A DNA stretch of 64,000 nt from Embleya sp049739465 (GTDB lineage: Bacteria > Actinomycetota > Actinomycetes > Streptomycetales > Streptomycetaceae), in the NCBI RefSeq assembly GCF_049739465.1, contig NZ_JBMHHY010000001.1, positions 434,001 to 498,000 of the forward strand, written 5' to 3'. Position numbers and translations under genes: made by a program. Shown in pieces: positions 50,248 to 60,674 of this stretch; positions within the stretch are counted from its first letter, which is position 1; every line of letters starts with the position of its first letter. The notes under the pieces are model-generated. The model ran no database searches. It was not told the origin of the DNA and was given only the letters and a program-made list of their open reading frames with translations.

Positions 50248-51507
50248 GTGTACGTCTCGTCCACACGTGCGGAATCGGCGATCGAGCGGCCCGCGTCGGG
50301 GCGCGGCGCGGTGGTCACCGGCAATGTGATCGCGCTGGGCATGGTCAGTCTGGTCACCGACATCTCCTCGGAGATGGTCACCGCCGTGCTGCCGGTCTAT
50401 CTGGTCACCGGGCTTGGCCTGACGATGCTTCAGTTCGGCTTTCTGGACGGGCTGTACTCCGGTGTCACGGTTTTCCTGCGGCTGGTCGGCGGGCATCTCG
50501 CCGACCAGTTCGCCGCGCGCAAGCAGGTCGCGGTGGTCGGCTACGGGATCTCCGCCGTCGCCAAGCTCGGGTTGCCGCTGGTCGGTGCCTCGGTGCCGGG
50601 GATCGGCGCGGTGCTGGCCGCCGATCGGGCGGGCAAGGGGTTGCGGACCGCGCCGCGCGACGCGCTGATCTCGCTGTCCAGCACGCCGCAGGCGCAGGGG
50701 CGCGCGTTCGGCGTGCATCGGGCCCTTGACACGGTCGGGGCGTTCACCGGGCCGCTGGTGGCGTTCACCATCCTGGCCGCGGTGGGCACCGCCTACGACG
50801 CGGTGTTCGTGGTGAGTTTCTGTGTGGGGCTGGTCGCGGTGGCGATGCTCGTGCTGTTCGTCCGCGACCACCGCGATCCGGTCGGGCGGCGGCCCGGATG
50901 GCGGGACGGCGTACGGCTGTTGCGGGATCGGCCGTATCGCCGGCTGTGCGTGGTCGCCGCGTTGCTCGGCCTGGTCACGGTCAGCGACGCGTTCGTGTAT
51001 CTGCTGCTCCAGCACCGGCTGGCGATCGAGCCGCACTGGTTCCCACTGCTGCCGCTGGGCACCGCCGGGGTGTATCTGGTGCTCGCGCTGCCGCTGGGGC
51101 GGCTGGCCGATCGTATCGGTCGGCGGCGGGTGTTCCTGGCCGGGCACGGCGCGCTGTTCGGCGCGTATCTGCTGCTCGGCGGGCCGCTCGGCGGGGTGCC
51201 GCTGCTGCTCGCGGTGCTCGCGCTGCACGGCGTGTTCTACGCGGCGACCGACGGGGTGCTCTCGGCGGCGGTGGGGGCCCGGTTGCCGGCGGCGGGGCGG
51301 GCCGGCGGGATGGCGGTGGTGCAGACCGGGCAGGCGGCGGGCCGGTTCGTGTCCTCGATGATCTTCGGCGTGTTGTGGACGGCGTACGGTCCGACCGTGG
51401 CCATCCGGCTGCTCGCGGTCGCGCTCGCGGTGGCGCTGGCCGCCTCGGTGCCGGTGCTCGTGGGCCGTCGATCCCACCCGGCGGGGGAGGCGGCCGATGT
51501 CCGTTGA
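50248..51507 (+). CDS. MFS transporter
   Basis: 419 residues with 12 predicted helices. VSLVTDISSEMVTAVLPVYL (helix 1) and GGHLADQFAARKQV (loop 2-3 motif A) resemble the YxeH/Bmr-like group. The second half repeats motif A as GRLADRIGRRRV. GTG 50248 follows GGGGGAGGG. It overlaps the next gene by 11 bases, so transporter and the membrane-anchored beta-propeller are likely co-expressed. The substrate is not evident. Confidence 0.87.
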   Translation: MYVSSTRAESAIERPASGRGAVVTGNVIALGMVSLVTDISSEMVTAVLPVYLVTGLGLTMLQFGFLDGLYSGVTVFLRLVGGHLADQFAARKQVAVVGYGISAVAKLGLPLVGASVPGIGAVLAADRAGKGLRTAPRDALISLSSTPQAQGRAFGVHRALDTVGAFTGPLVAFTILAAVGTAYDAVFVVSFCVGLVAVAMLVLFVRDHRDPVGRRPGWRDGVRLLRDRPYRRLCVVAALLGLVTVSDAFVYLLLQHRLAIEPHWFPLLPLGTAGVYLVLALPLGRLADRIGRRRVFLAGHGALFGAYLLLGGPLGGVPLLLAVLALHGVFYAATDGVLSAAVGARLPAAGRAGGMAVVQTGQAAGRFVSSMIFGVLWTAYGPTVAIRLLAVALAVALAASVPVLVGRRSHPAGEAADVR

Positions 51508-52561
51508 CACCCCGGAGGCGGCGCCGGTGCGGCCGGCCGTCACCAAGGGCCGGCTGCTCGTCTTCGCGCTGATCCTGGTGCTCCTCGCGGGCGTCGCGAT
51601 CGTCTATACCCTGCACGCGGTGCGGCGCGAGGACGATCGGCTGCACGGCGGTTCGGGGACCGCGCCGGGCGGGCCGCCGCTGGACCTGGCGGTCGGGGGG
51701 CCCAGGTTGTTGTTCCGCAGCACCGAGTCCGGTCCCGGATACGGTCATCTGGCCACGGTCGCCGCGGCCGATCCGGGTGGGCCGCGCACCGTCGACGTGC
51801 ACTCGTGCGATCGGGTCTACGCGGCCGGTGGCACCGCGGTGTGCCTGGCCGTCGAGGGCGGCCTGACCAAGACCAACGTGGCCCTCGTGCTGGACGCGAA
51901 CCTGCGCCGGCTGCGCCGGGTCGAGCTGGCGGGGACGCCGAACCGGGCGCGGGTGTCGGCCTCGGGTCGGATGGCCTCGTGGACCGTGTTCGTCTACGGC
52001 GACTCGTACGCGTCGACGACCTTCTCCACCCGGACCTCGATCCTGGACACCCGTACCGGTGAACTGGTCGCCGACCTGGAGGACTTCACCACCACCCGGG
52101 ACGGCAAGGAACTGCGCTCGCCGGACCGCAACTTCTGGGGCGTCACCTTCACCGCCGACGACGACACGTTCTACGCGACGTTGTCCACGAACTCCTCGGG
52201 GCGTACCTACCTGGTGCGCGGCGAGCTGCGCGCCCGGACCATGACGGTGTTGCGGGAGAACGTCGAGTGCCCGTCGTTGTCCCCGGACGGCACCCGCCTG
52301 GTGTTCAAGAAGAAGGTCTCGCAGAGCACCCGCAACCCGTGGCGGCTGCATGTGCTCGACCTGGCCACGATGCGCGAGACGCCGCTCGCGGAGAGCCGGA
52401 GTGTGGACGATCAGGCGGTGTGGTTGGACGAACACACGGTCGGCTACGGGCTGCCCACCGGGTCCGGCGCGGCGGGCGACGTGTGGTCGGTGCCGGCCGA
52501 CGGGAGCGGTGCGCCGACCCGGCTCGTGGTGGGCGCGTTCTCGCCGGTACCGCTGCGCTGA
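51497..52561 (+). CDS. membrane-anchored TolB/PD40-like beta-propeller protein
   Basis: 354 residues. One N-terminal helix (about 20-42) then an extracytoplasmic domain of WD/PD40-like blades: LLFRSTESGPGYGHLATV, RVSASGRMASWTVF and CPSLSPDGTRLVFKKK, the last a clear TolB-type blade. The start ATG 51497 lies 11 bases inside the preceding MFS gene. No catalytic residues are seen; a binding or sensing role for the adjacent transporter is an inference. Confidence 0.78.
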   Translation: MSVDTPEAAPVRPAVTKGRLLVFALILVLLAGVAIVYTLHAVRREDDRLHGGSGTAPGGPPLDLAVGGPRLLFRSTESGPGYGHLATVAAADPGGPRTVDVHSCDRVYAAGGTAVCLAVEGGLTKTNVALVLDANLRRLRRVELAGTPNRARVSASGRMASWTVFVYGDSYASTTFSTRTSILDTRTGELVADLEDFTTTRDGKELRSPDRNFWGVTFTADDDTFYATLSTNSSGRTYLVRGELRARTMTVLRENVECPSLSPDGTRLVFKKKVSQSTRNPWRLHVLDLATMRETPLAESRSVDDQAVWLDEHTVGYGLPTGSGAAGDVWSVPADGSGAPTRLVVGAFSPVPLR

Positions 52562-52915
52562 TCCCGCACAGGACGCGCTTGTGCATCGACCCGGCCTCGC
52601 GCAGGCTGCGGGTCTGCCACAGTTCCGTCACGAAATCCCGCCCCGGGGCGCGGGTGCGGCCGGCGCTTCGACCAGGTCTGACCTGGCCCGAGGACGCGTC
52701 GGATGAGCCCGATCGGCTCGGATCCGGCCCGGTCGGCCGGGGGCAGGCGCGGCGAAATGCCCCCTCGTGGTTCGCGTACTCTGACTCCTTGGTGCCAAGC
52801 GCCGGGCTTGCATGGAAGTGGCCCGTGTGGCGGTCGGGACGACTGCCGGAGCACGTAGGCCCCCGGACTTCGGGGCAGGGCGCCCATTCGACGTGCGGTA
52901 GGAATGAGGATCTCG
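52562..52915. other. intergenic region upstream of the DPA operon
   Basis: 354 bases without a convincing gene. CTTGG-TG-CCAAG (52788-52799) is an inverted repeat 6 bases after a possible -10 box TACTCT (52777-52782), a candidate promoter/operator for the four-gene operon beginning at 52916. The open frame 52267-53487 crossing here is a shadow. Confidence 0.4.
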
Positions 52916-53479
52916 ATGGCCTTTGGTGGAGCGTTCGCCACGGGGCAGGTAGTCAAGACGGTCGGCGCGTCCGACGTCGCCCTGTACCGCGAAGTGCGCG
53001 GGCGTACCGGGCATCCGGTGGTCCAGCGCACGAGCAAGGCGCTGTCCTTCGCCGGGGAGCACGCGGGTGTGTGGCTGGCCGCCGGGTTGGTCGGCGCGGC
53101 CGTGGACCGCGACCGTCGGCCCGAGTGGCTGCGCGCCACCGCGACGGTCGCCGGGGCACACGTGGCGAGCATGGTGGTCAAGCGTGTGGTGCGCCGCCCC
53201 CGGCCGGCCATGGCGGGCCTGGAGCCGACCGTGCGTACCGCCGGTCGACACAGCTTCCCGTCCTCGCACTCGGTCTCGTCCGCCGCCGCCGCCGTGGCGT
53301 TCCACGGCCTGCTGCCCACCGCCGTCACGGGTACGGCCGCCGCCGCGACGTGTTTCTCGCGGCTCGTCGTGGGCGTCCACTATCCGTCCGACGTGGCCGC
53401 CGGCGCGACCATGGGTCTGGCCGCCGGTGGCTTGGGTCGAGCGTGGGCCCGTCGCGCACAGCGTCCGAAGGGGTTCTGA
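52916..53479 (+). CDS. PAP2-family phosphatase, putative decaprenylphosphoryl-5-phosphoribose phosphatase
   Basis: 187 residues. PAP2 motifs are KRVVRRPRP, SFPSSHS (with the catalytic His) and SRLVVGVHYPSD, in order, between hydrophobic segments. ATG 52916 has GAGGA 6 bases upstream. Its position before a UbiA-type phosphoribosyltransferase and DprE1/DprE2 mirrors Rv3807c in Mycobacterium, which is assigned to removal of the 5-phosphate from decaprenylphosphoryl-phosphoribose. That assignment is by context. Confidence 0.85.
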   Translation: MAFGGAFATGQVVKTVGASDVALYREVRGRTGHPVVQRTSKALSFAGEHAGVWLAAGLVGAAVDRDRRPEWLRATATVAGAHVASMVVKRVVRRPRPAMAGLEPTVRTAGRHSFPSSHSVSSAAAAVAFHGLLPTAVTGTAAAATCFSRLVVGVHYPSDVAAGATMGLAAGGLGRAWARRAQRPKGF

Positions 53480-53483
53480 AGTC

Positions 53484-54476
53484 TTGAGTACATCCGAAAT
53501 CGATTCGTCGCCCCTGCCCGGCGACGCCCCCATGTCACCCGCGGCCAAGGGCACCGCCACCGTGGTCGCCCCGGTCGAGGCGCCGCCGCGCCCCCCGCGC
53601 GGTGGGCTCGCGGGCGGCCTGCTGAAGCTGGCCCGGCCCAAGCAGTGGGTCAAGAACGTGTTGGTGTTCGCCGCGCCGCTGGCGGCCGGGCGCCTGGACG
53701 AGGGCTACGTACTGGGCCACAGCGCGATCATGTTCGTGCTGTTTTGCCTGGCGGCCTCGGCGATCTACTACATCAACGACGCGTTCGACGTCGAGGCCGA
53801 CCGCGAGCACCCGACCAAGCGCAACCGCCCGATCGCCTCGGGTGTGGTGCCGGTCAAGCTGGCGTGGGTGCTCGGCCCGATCCTGGGCGTGGCCGCGGTC
53901 GTCCTCGGGGTGCTGCTGTGCAACGCCGGGACCGCGCTGGTGCTCGGGCTGTACGTGGTGCTCAACGTCGCGTACTGCTTCTCCTTCAAGCACGTGGTCG
54001 TGCTCGACCTGGCCATGGTCGCCTCCGGCTTCCTGTTCCGGGCGATGGCCGGCGGCACCGCCTCCGAACTGCCGCTGTCGCGCTGGTTCCTGCTCACCGC
54101 GGGCTTCGGCTCGTTGTTCATGGTGGCCGGCAAGCGCTACTCGGAGATGGTGCTGATGGGCGAGGAGGCGGCCAAGACGCGCGCCTCGCTGGCCAACTAC
54201 TCGATCACCTACCTGCGTTTCGTGTGGCAGATGGCGGTCTCGGTGACGCTGCTCACCTATTCGCTGTGGGCGTTCCAGATCCCCGAGGGCGATTCGACGC
54301 TGGCCTGGCACCAGTTGTCGCTGATTCCGTTCGGCTTCGCGTTCCTGCGCTACGCGGTCTACGTGGACGCCGGAACCGCGGGGTCCCCCGAGGACGTTCT
54401 CCTCAAGGACAAGGTCCTCGTCGGCCTTGGCTTCGCCTGGCTTCTCACCTTTGTTCTGGGAGTTTTCCATGTCTGA
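53484..54476 (+). CDS. decaprenyl-phosphate phosphoribosyltransferase (UbiA family)
   Basis: 330 residues from TTG 53484 (GAAGGGG upstream; ATG 53532 is an alternative). After a ~55-residue Pro-rich N-terminus come about eight to nine helices. The aspartate-rich site is NDAFDVEADREHPTKRNRPI, nearly the same as the Rv3806c motif, and distinguishes it from prenyltransferases of quinone synthesis. It would transfer phosphoribose from PRPP to polyprenyl phosphate, first step of DPA synthesis. It starts 4 bases after the PAP2 stop and overlaps DprE1 by 8 bases. Confidence 0.9.
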   Translation: MSTSEIDSSPLPGDAPMSPAAKGTATVVAPVEAPPRPPRGGLAGGLLKLARPKQWVKNVLVFAAPLAAGRLDEGYVLGHSAIMFVLFCLAASAIYYINDAFDVEADREHPTKRNRPIASGVVPVKLAWVLGPILGVAAVVLGVLLCNAGTALVLGLYVVLNVAYCFSFKHVVVLDLAMVASGFLFRAMAGGTASELPLSRWFLLTAGFGSLFMVAGKRYSEMVLMGEEAAKTRASLANYSITYLRFVWQMAVSVTLLTYSLWAFQIPEGDSTLAWHQLSLIPFGFAFLRYAVYVDAGTAGSPEDVLLKDKVLVGLGFAWLLTFVLGVFHV

Positions 54477-55854
54477 CGGCCCGTCGGCCGACGTAGCGCC
54501 CACCGCTCGGCGGGTCGGCCTGAACGGTTGGGGCCGCACCGCGCCCACCTTCGCCGACGTCGTGCGCCCCACCACCCGCGAGCAGGTGGCGACCGCCCTG
54601 GGGCGGCGCACCGAGCGCGGGGTGATCGCCCGAGGTCTGGGCCGCTCGTACGGCGATCCCGCGCAGAACGGTGGCGGCACCGTCCTGGACATGACCGGCC
54701 TGGACAAGATCCTGGCGGTCGACCTGGAGCGCGGCCTGGTCACCTGCGAGGCCGGGGTGAGCCTGGACCGGCTGATCGAACTGTTCGTGCCGTTCGGCTT
54801 CTTCGTGCCGGTCACCCCCGGGACCCGGCAGGTCACCGTGGGCGGCGCGATCGGCGCCGACGTGCACGGCAAGAACCACCACGCGGACGGCAGCTTCGGC
54901 AACCACGTGTTGTCCATCGACCTGCTGCTCGCCGACGGCACCGAGCGCACGATCACCCCCGAGAGCGACCCGGAGCTGTTCTGGGCCACCACCGGCGGCA
55001 TGGGTCTGACCGGCCTGATCCTGTCCGCGACCATCAAGATGACGCCGATCGAGACCTCGCTCGCGTCGGTGGACACCGACCGGACGAAGAACCTCGACGA
55101 GGCCATGGCGCTGATGGCCGAGACGGACGAGAAGTACACGTACACCGTCGCCTGGCTGGACTGCCTGGCCAAGGGTGCCAACCTGGGCCGCTGCGTGCTG
55201 ACCTGCGGCGAGTTCGCCTCGCTCGACGAACTGCCCGCGAAGCAGCGGCGGGATCCGCTGCGATTTCGCTCCGGCTCGCTGCTGACCGTGCCGGACCTGG
55301 TGCCGGGGCGGTTGCCGAACAAGCTCACGATGGGCCTGTTCAACGAGTTGTGGTACCGCAAGGCGCCCAAGCACAAGGTGGGCCAACTCCAGTCGATCAC
55401 CGGCTTCTTCCACCCGCTTGACCTGGTCCAGGAGTGGAACCGGGTCTACGGGCGGACCGGGTTCCTGCAGTACCAGTTCGTGGTGCCGTTCGGCCGCGAG
55501 GACGGGCTGGTCGAGGCCGTCGAGACGATCAGCGCGCACGGCGCGCCGTCGTCGCTGACCGTGCTCAAGCGGTTCGGGCCGGGCAACGCGGGCTACCTGT
55601 CCTTCCCCAAGCCCGGCTGGACGCTGACCCTGGACTTCCCGACCAACACCCCGGGCCTGGCCCGGCTGTTGCGGCAACTGGACGAGATCGTGCTCACCAA
55701 CGAGGGCCGGTTCTACCTCGCCAAGGACTCCCGGATGGACCCGGCGCACCTGGCCCGGATGTACCCGCGCCTCGAACAGTTCCGCGAGGTGCGGGCCAAG
55801 GTCGACCCGGATGGGGTCTTCGTCTCCGACCAGGCCCGCCGGCTCGGGCTCTGA
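54469..55854 (+). CDS. dprE1: decaprenylphosphoryl-beta-D-ribose 2-oxidase DprE1
   Basis: 461 residues, same length as the mycobacterial enzyme. FAD-binding motifs are GLGRSYGDPAQNGGG and VTVGGAIGADVHGKNHHADGS. Active-site residues visible by motif are Tyr61, His133 and Lys419 (YLAKDSR). Thr387 lies in WTLTLDFP, where the benzothiazinone-reactive Cys387 sits in M. tuberculosis. ATG 54469 has GGGAG 6 bases upstream. It oxidises the ribose C2 hydroxyl, working with the reductase encoded next. Confidence 0.93.
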   Translation: MSDGPSADVAPTARRVGLNGWGRTAPTFADVVRPTTREQVATALGRRTERGVIARGLGRSYGDPAQNGGGTVLDMTGLDKILAVDLERGLVTCEAGVSLDRLIELFVPFGFFVPVTPGTRQVTVGGAIGADVHGKNHHADGSFGNHVLSIDLLLADGTERTITPESDPELFWATTGGMGLTGLILSATIKMTPIETSLASVDTDRTKNLDEAMALMAETDEKYTYTVAWLDCLAKGANLGRCVLTCGEFASLDELPAKQRRDPLRFRSGSLLTVPDLVPGRLPNKLTMGLFNELWYRKAPKHKVGQLQSITGFFHPLDLVQEWNRVYGRTGFLQYQFVVPFGREDGLVEAVETISAHGAPSSLTVLKRFGPGNAGYLSFPKPGWTLTLDFPTNTPGLARLLRQLDEIVLTNEGRFYLAKDSRMDPAHLARMYPRLEQFREVRAKVDPDGVFVSDQARRLGL

Positions 55855-55912
55855 GCCGTTTCGGGTCGTGTGAGTCTCCGTTGCATTCGTTTTCTTCTGT
55901 GAAGGACGCACT

Positions 55913-56668
55913 GTGAAAGACGCCCTGGGCGCACCGCAGTCCCTGCTCGTTCTCGGCGGCACCTCCGAGATCGCGCTGACCACGGCCCGCGCGATGGTCG
56001 CCGAGCGCGTCCGGCGGGTCGTCCTCGCCGGCCGCCCCTCCGCCGCGCTGGACGCCGCCGCCGACGAGCTGCGCGGTCTGGGTGCCTCGGTCGAGGTGGT
56101 CGCGTTCGACGCGGCCGAGACCGACGACCACGAGAAGATCGTCGACGAGGTCTTCGCGGCGGGCGACATCGACGTGGTGCTGCTGGCCTTCGGCGTGCTG
56201 GGCGACCAGGCCGCGGACGAGAAGTCCCCGGCCGCCGCCGCGCGGATCGCGCAGGTCAACTACGTGGGCGGCGTCTCGGTCGGGCTCGCGGCGGCGAACG
56301 CGCTGACCCGGCAGGGCCATGGGGCGCTCGCGGTGATCTCGTCGGTGGCGGGCGAGCGGGCCCGGAAGTCGAACTTCATCTACGGCTCGACCAAGGCCGG
56401 CCTGGACACGTTCGCCCAGGGGCTGGGCGACAAGCTGCACGGTACGGGCGTGCACGTGATGGTGGTCCGGCCCGGCTTCGTGAAGACCAGGATGACCGAG
56501 GGCCTGCCGGACGCGCCGCTGGCGACCACGCCCGAGGTGGTCGCCGAGGCGATCGTCAAGGGCCTGCGCCGCAAGTCGGCCGTGGTGTGGGTGCCGGGGC
56601 AGTTCCGGTTCGTGATGTCGGCGCTGCGGCATGTGCCGAGGCCGATCTTCCGGAAGCTGAACATCTGA
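55913..56668 (+). CDS. dprE2: decaprenylphosphoryl-2-keto-ribose reductase DprE2
   Basis: 251 residues, short-chain dehydrogenase. The N-terminal cofactor motif is LVLGGTSEIALTTA (the GGTSEIA form seen in DprE2). The catalytic Tyr-Lys lies in YGSTKAGLDTF, and the Ser precedes it in VISSVAGE. The C-terminus WVPGQFRFVMSALRHVPRPIFRKLN is also DprE2-like. GTG 55913 follows GTGAAGGACG. It completes the C2 epimerisation that yields decaprenylphosphoryl-arabinose. A terminator follows. Confidence 0.92.
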   Translation: MKDALGAPQSLLVLGGTSEIALTTARAMVAERVRRVVLAGRPSAALDAAADELRGLGASVEVVAFDAAETDDHEKIVDEVFAAGDIDVVLLAFGVLGDQAADEKSPAAAARIAQVNYVGGVSVGLAAANALTRQGHGALAVISSVAGERARKSNFIYGSTKAGLDTFAQGLGDKLHGTGVHVMVVRPGFVKTRMTEGLPDAPLATTPEVVAEAIVKGLRRKSAVVWVPGQFRFVMSALRHVPRPIFRKLNI

Positions 56669-56687
56669 CCCGGCTGTCGCTTCGCGC

Positions 56688-56730
56688 GAAGGAGCCCGCC
56701 CGGGACGCCGTCCGGGGCGGGCTCCTTCTA
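56688..56730 (+). terminator. intrinsic terminator after dprE2
   Basis: Stem GAAGGAGCCCGCC (56688-56700) / GGCGGGCTCCTTC (56716-56728), 13 perfect pairs and a 15-base loop. TA follows rather than a long T run. Confidence 0.8.
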
Positions 56731-56771
56731 CGCTGTGTTGCGTTCACCCGGGTATGGACGAGGGGCGTGGC

Positions 56772-57371
56772 ATGGGTAGCAGGGGAAACGTCGGCCTCAC
56801 CGGTGGCATCGGGGCGGGCAAGAGCGAGGTGGCGCGGCGGCTCGCGGAGCTGGGCGCGGTGGTGATCGACTCGGACCGGATCGCGCGCGAGGTGGTGGCG
56901 CCGGGGACGCCGGGGCTCGCGGCGGTGGTGGCGGAGTTCGGCGCGTCGGTGTTGTTGCCGGACGGCTCGCTGGATCGTCCCGGCCTGGGCCGGATCGTGT
57001 TCGGGTCGCCGGAGCGGTTGGCGGCGCTGAACGCGATCGTGCACCCGCTGGTGGGGGCGCGGGCGGCGGAGCTGACGGCCGCCGCCGGGGAGGACGCGGT
57101 GCTGGTCAACGACGTGCCGCTGTTGGCGGAGAACGACCTGGCGAAGCTGTACGACCTGGTCGTGGTCGTGGACGCCGCGCCCGAGACGCAGCTGGACCGG
57201 CTGGTCAGGTTGCGCGGCATGCCGGAGGCGGATGCCCGGGCCCGGATGGCCGCGCAGGCTTCCCGGGAGCAGCGGTTGGCGGTCGCGGACGTGGTCATCG
57301 ACAACGACGGGCCGCTCTCGGCGCTCGAGCCGCAGGTGCTGGCGCTGTGGGAGCGGCTGACGGGCGCGTGA
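56772..57371 (+). CDS. coaE: dephospho-CoA kinase
   Basis: 199 residues, last step of CoA biosynthesis. P-loop GLTGGIGAGKSEVARRL, then VIDSDRIARE with the acidic catalytic pair, the IVHPLV segment and VNDVPLLAE, and the lid region with RLRGMPEADARARMAAQ. ATG 56772 is preferred to 56754 because GAGGGG lies 6 bases upstream of it. Length is normal. It is followed by a triple-hairpin terminator region. Confidence 0.95.
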   Translation: MGSRGNVGLTGGIGAGKSEVARRLAELGAVVIDSDRIAREVVAPGTPGLAAVVAEFGASVLLPDGSLDRPGLGRIVFGSPERLAALNAIVHPLVGARAAELTAAAGEDAVLVNDVPLLAENDLAKLYDLVVVVDAAPETQLDRLVRLRGMPEADARARMAAQASREQRLAVADVVIDNDGPLSALEPQVLALWERLTGA

Positions 57372-57605
57372 GGCCGCGGTCGGGCGGTTGGTGGGCTTTG
57401 GCGGGTGTTGCCCGCCCGCTCCACCCGTTGCGTTCGGTGCGGAGGCTGCGGGTTTTGGGCGGCGGGGCGGCCTGATCGGGCCTCGTGGGCTTCCGTCGGG
57501 ATTGGGTGTGGCCGACGGGTGGGGCTGCTGCGGTTCCGGCTGCGCCCCGGCGCGTCAGCGCCCACGACTTGATCGTGTGTGGTGATCGACGAGCTTGCGA
57601 GGAGA
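57372..57605. other. intergenic region coaE-uvrB with dispersed repeat
   Basis: No gene seen. It holds the second copy of the 27-bp repeat (57411-57437) and G/C-rich tracts. Together with the hairpins at 57606-57656 and the uvrB promoter it makes a gap of 330 bases. Confidence 0.5.
57411..57437. repeat. 27-bp dispersed repeat (copy 2)
   Basis: Identical to 47329-47355, in the same orientation. Located 40 bases past the coaE stop. Confidence 0.8.
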
Positions 57606-57656
57606 GCGGCCGGAGGCCGCGGCGGCGGAGCCGCCCTCCGCGCGCAGCGCGGTTTT
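57606..57656 (+). terminator. three consecutive hairpins ending in TTTT
   Basis: GCGGCC-GGA-GGCCGC (57606-57620), GGCGGC-GGA-GCCGCC (57621-57635) and CCGCGC-GCA-GCGCGG (57638-57652). All are perfect 6-bp stems with 3-base loops, and the last is followed by TTTT. Likely terminator for coaE read-through. Confidence 0.7.
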
Positions 57657-57701
57657 CAGCGTCGACCTCGTTTGTCGGTGCGGAGCCGTAACGTGTATCC
57701 C

Positions 57702-59780
<2,079 letters not shown>

Positions 59781-59995
59781 GCCCGCCGGCCGGGGAGCGA
59801 TCGCCGGCTGTGGGAACGGCCTGCCGGGCCCGTACGTCTGACCGGTAGGTTCATGGTCCTGAACCGGGACCGAGGGGGCTCGCCGGGACACCGGCGAGCG
59901 CCGAGGACTACTCTGCGGCCAGTACGGGGCCGCCCCGTCGTCGGGGTGGGGCTCCGCGAGCCGCGTGACCAAATCTGTGAGGGGAGACGTCGCCA

Positions 59996-60568
59996 GTGGC
60001 CGTCAACATGTCCAAGGGCCAGAGGATTTCACTCGACAAGCCGGGTGGTGGCGAGCTGACCATGGTCCGGATGGGCCTTGGCTGGGACGCCGTCAAGCGT
60101 CGTGGGTTGTTCGGCAGCCGGGAGAAGGAGATCGACCTCGACGCGTCGTGCGTGCTCTTCGCGGAGCAGCAGCCGGTCGACGTCTGCTACTTCGGCCAGC
60201 TCACCAGCAAGGACGGGTCGGTCCGGCACACCGGCGACAACCTGACCGGGCACGGTGACGGCGACGACGAGTCGATCCTGGTCGACCTGGCCCGGGTGCC
60301 GGTGCACGTGGACCAGATCATCTTCACGGTCAGCTCCTTCCAGGGGCAGACCTTCCAGGAGATCGAGAACGCGTTCTGCCGGATCGTGGACGAGACCACG
60401 AACACCGAGCTGGCGCGCTACACGCTCTCCGGCGGTGGCAACTACACCGGCCAGATCATGGCCAAGCTCTACCGGCACAACAACGCCTGGAAGATGGCCG
60501 CGATCGGCGAGCCCGCGCAGGGGCAGACGCTGCGTGACCTGCTGCCGGCACTGATGGCGCACCTGTAG
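59996..60568 (+). CDS. TerD family protein
   Basis: 190 residues. Typical TerD fold: VNMSKGQRISLDKPGG start, GLGWDA, EIDLDASCVLF (calcium-binding Asp residues), VRHTGDNLTGHGDGDDE and the DQIIFTVSSF/IENAFCRI segments. The Asp-rich DGDDESI loop is the second Ca2+ site. GTG 59996 has GAGGGGAG upstream. These proteins are linked to tellurite and stress resistance and to differentiation in Streptomyces. A TerD-domain fusion follows 106 bases downstream. Confidence 0.92.
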   Translation: MAVNMSKGQRISLDKPGGGELTMVRMGLGWDAVKRRGLFGSREKEIDLDASCVLFAEQQPVDVCYFGQLTSKDGSVRHTGDNLTGHGDGDDESILVDLARVPVHVDQIIFTVSSFQGQTFQEIENAFCRIVDETTNTELARYTLSGGGNYTGQIMAKLYRHNNAWKMAAIGEPAQGQTLRDLLPALMAHL

Positions 60569-60674
60569 GACGTACCACCAAGACATGGTGAGCGGGCCGG
60601 GACGGGCGGACGACGCCTCCCGGCCCGCTCGCGCGGGGTCCGTCCCGGTGGGGCGGGGGAGGGGACGAACGCAC

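Noticed and set aside
57579..57701. Upstream extension of uvrB to GTG 57579
   Set aside because: The extra 41 residues translate the triple-hairpin terminator. UvrB proteins start near RPISDLERK.
57657..57701. LexA/SOS box upstream of uvrB
   Set aside because: No GAAC-n4-GTTC-type dyad could be found in this segment.
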